Source of the DNA: CBDBND01 sp965262665
GTDB lineage: Bacteria; Pseudomonadota; Alphaproteobacteria; Rhodospirillales; Rhodospirillaceae
Length of the DNA stretch: 64,000 nucleotides
Reading direction: 5' to 3'
Assembly: GCA_965262665.1 (NCBI GenBank)
Contig: OZ253551.1
Span: forward strand, 496,001-560,000
In this document: piece by piece, positions 63,595 through 64,000 of the stretch
Layout of the letters: every line of letters starts with the position of its first letter
How positions within the stretch are numbered: position 1 is the stretch's first letter
Notes under the pieces: model-generated
What the model was told of the DNA's origin: nothing
The model's input: only the letters and a program-made list of their open reading frames with translations
The model's database searches: none
Program-made: the position numbers and the translations under genes

Positions 63595-64000
63595 GACGGA
63601 GATACGTGATGCGCAGCCTGAGGTCCAGTGCGTGGGGCCATGGCGGAATCGTTTTTTGCCAAAGAAACGAGGACACCTGCTCCTTCAGATCCCGTCAAAC
63701 TAAGACCACCACTGCGCTCTACATCTCCCTCGATTGTGAAGTCCGGCGTGACATCTGCACCGATTGACTGCCCATCGCCACGATAAACGACGGAACAATT
63801 ATCGATCGTGAATGCGGCCTTGGCTTTAGGCAAATCAATCTTCAGACTTTCAAAAGCTTCAGGGCTGAAAGGTTTCACTGAAAATTCCAGCGCACTGCGG
63901 CCCAAGGGAGAAAGCGCCAGCGGCACAACGAGTTGACGCCGGTCATCAAAACCAACCCCGAGATCGGGTGTGATGATGAGGTTGCCGAGCACAGAGCCGG
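63591..64000 (-). CDS. C-terminal part of an unrecognised protein (runs off the window)
   Basis: 133 codons open to the end of the window; the start lies outside. Reads LVVPLALSPLGRSALEFSVK, SPEAFESLKIDLPKAKAAFT. No family recognised; it may be a methyltransferase-like or sugar-related protein given its coupling to the glycosyltransferase by a TTGA overlap, but that is context only. Confidence 0.45.
   Translation of the reverse strand, partial: GSVLGNLIITPDLGVGFDDRRQLVVPLALSPLGRSALEFSVKPFSPEAFESLKIDLPKAKAAFTIDNCSVVYRGDGQSIGADVTPDFTIEGDVERSGGLSLTGSEGAGVLVSLAKNDSAMAPRTGPQAAHHVSPS

Noticed and set aside
1..64000. tRNA, rRNA or known riboswitch genes
   Set aside because: No cloverleaf with TTCGA arm, rRNA core motif or recognisable riboswitch was noticed on either strand by eye; a covariance-model scan would be decisive.

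Overview
The window looks like a chromosomal segment of a motile-lineage alphaproteobacterium. The evidence is a CtrA cell-cycle regulator (30661-31377) divergent from a fliI fragment, an alphaproteobacterial-type FliL, HspQ, a tadA / rluB / rsmD housekeeping set, GTTC-N7-GTTC SOS-type boxes, and a CO-dehydrogenase-like molybdenum hydroxylase. No rRNA or tRNA gene was recognised. The segment carries many insertion sequences (IS5, IS6, IS21, IS30, IS3 and IS630 types) and many broken genes. Either this is a genome in active decay (for example a lineage that recently became host-restricted), or part of the damage is consensus or assembly error; both readings are kept open.

Layout. 1-14.4 kb is mostly chromosomal backbone: an M14-like peptidase, tadA, a lytic-transglycosylase-like gene, a broken TRAP dctP, tag, a PCMH-type flavin oxidase, frameshifted fliL, a tightly overlapping operon of two secreted paralogs plus a secreted methyltransferase, a VOC protein, a CPA2 antiporter, a nitrobindin-like protein, rsmD, rluB and a class I glutamine-amidotransferase-like hydrolase. 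14.7-25.2 kb is a catabolic region: IS5 remnant, second flavin oxidase, a FAD monooxygenase cleanly split by an IS5-family element, an orphan family-5 solute-binding protein, and a three-gene molybdenum hydroxylase operon. 25.5-30.4 kb holds a broken TerB/DnaJ protein, an NAD(P)-binding protein, a truncated cupin, two overlapping tyrosine recombinases and the fliI stump.

30.4-34.2 kb contains ctrA and a three-gene cassette (SxtJ-like membrane protein, 49-residue DUF5989 protein, NodU-type carbamoyltransferase). 34.2-36 kb is a truncated cheR followed by nested IS21/IS3/IS30 debris. 36.2-43.4 kb is a second catabolic cluster: a metallo-beta-lactamase-fold hydrolase, three alpha/beta hydrolases (two with non-canonical active sites), a fumarate-reductase-type flavoprotein and another orphan solute-binding protein. 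43.5-56.6 kb is an IS graveyard with truncated nfeD, prophage-like scraps, a DsbA-family protein, an intact IS30 and three kinds of IS630, ending in a sensor gene broken by IS630 and IS21. 57.2-64 kb returns to backbone: two tandem MFS transporters, a methyltransferase, hspQ, a peroxiredoxin and a glycosyltransferase with an internal stop.

How the parts fit. Flagellar/chemotaxis functions (fliL, fliI, cheR, sensor) are hit repeatedly while ctrA is intact, which fits loss of motility. The uptake and oxidation genes (solute-binding proteins, MFS pumps, flavin and molybdenum oxidases, hydrolases) suggest use of small organic compounds whose identity cannot be read from sequence. Four insertions can be defined to the base by target duplications, and in two of them removing the element restores the host gene's reading frame, so these at least are real biological events.
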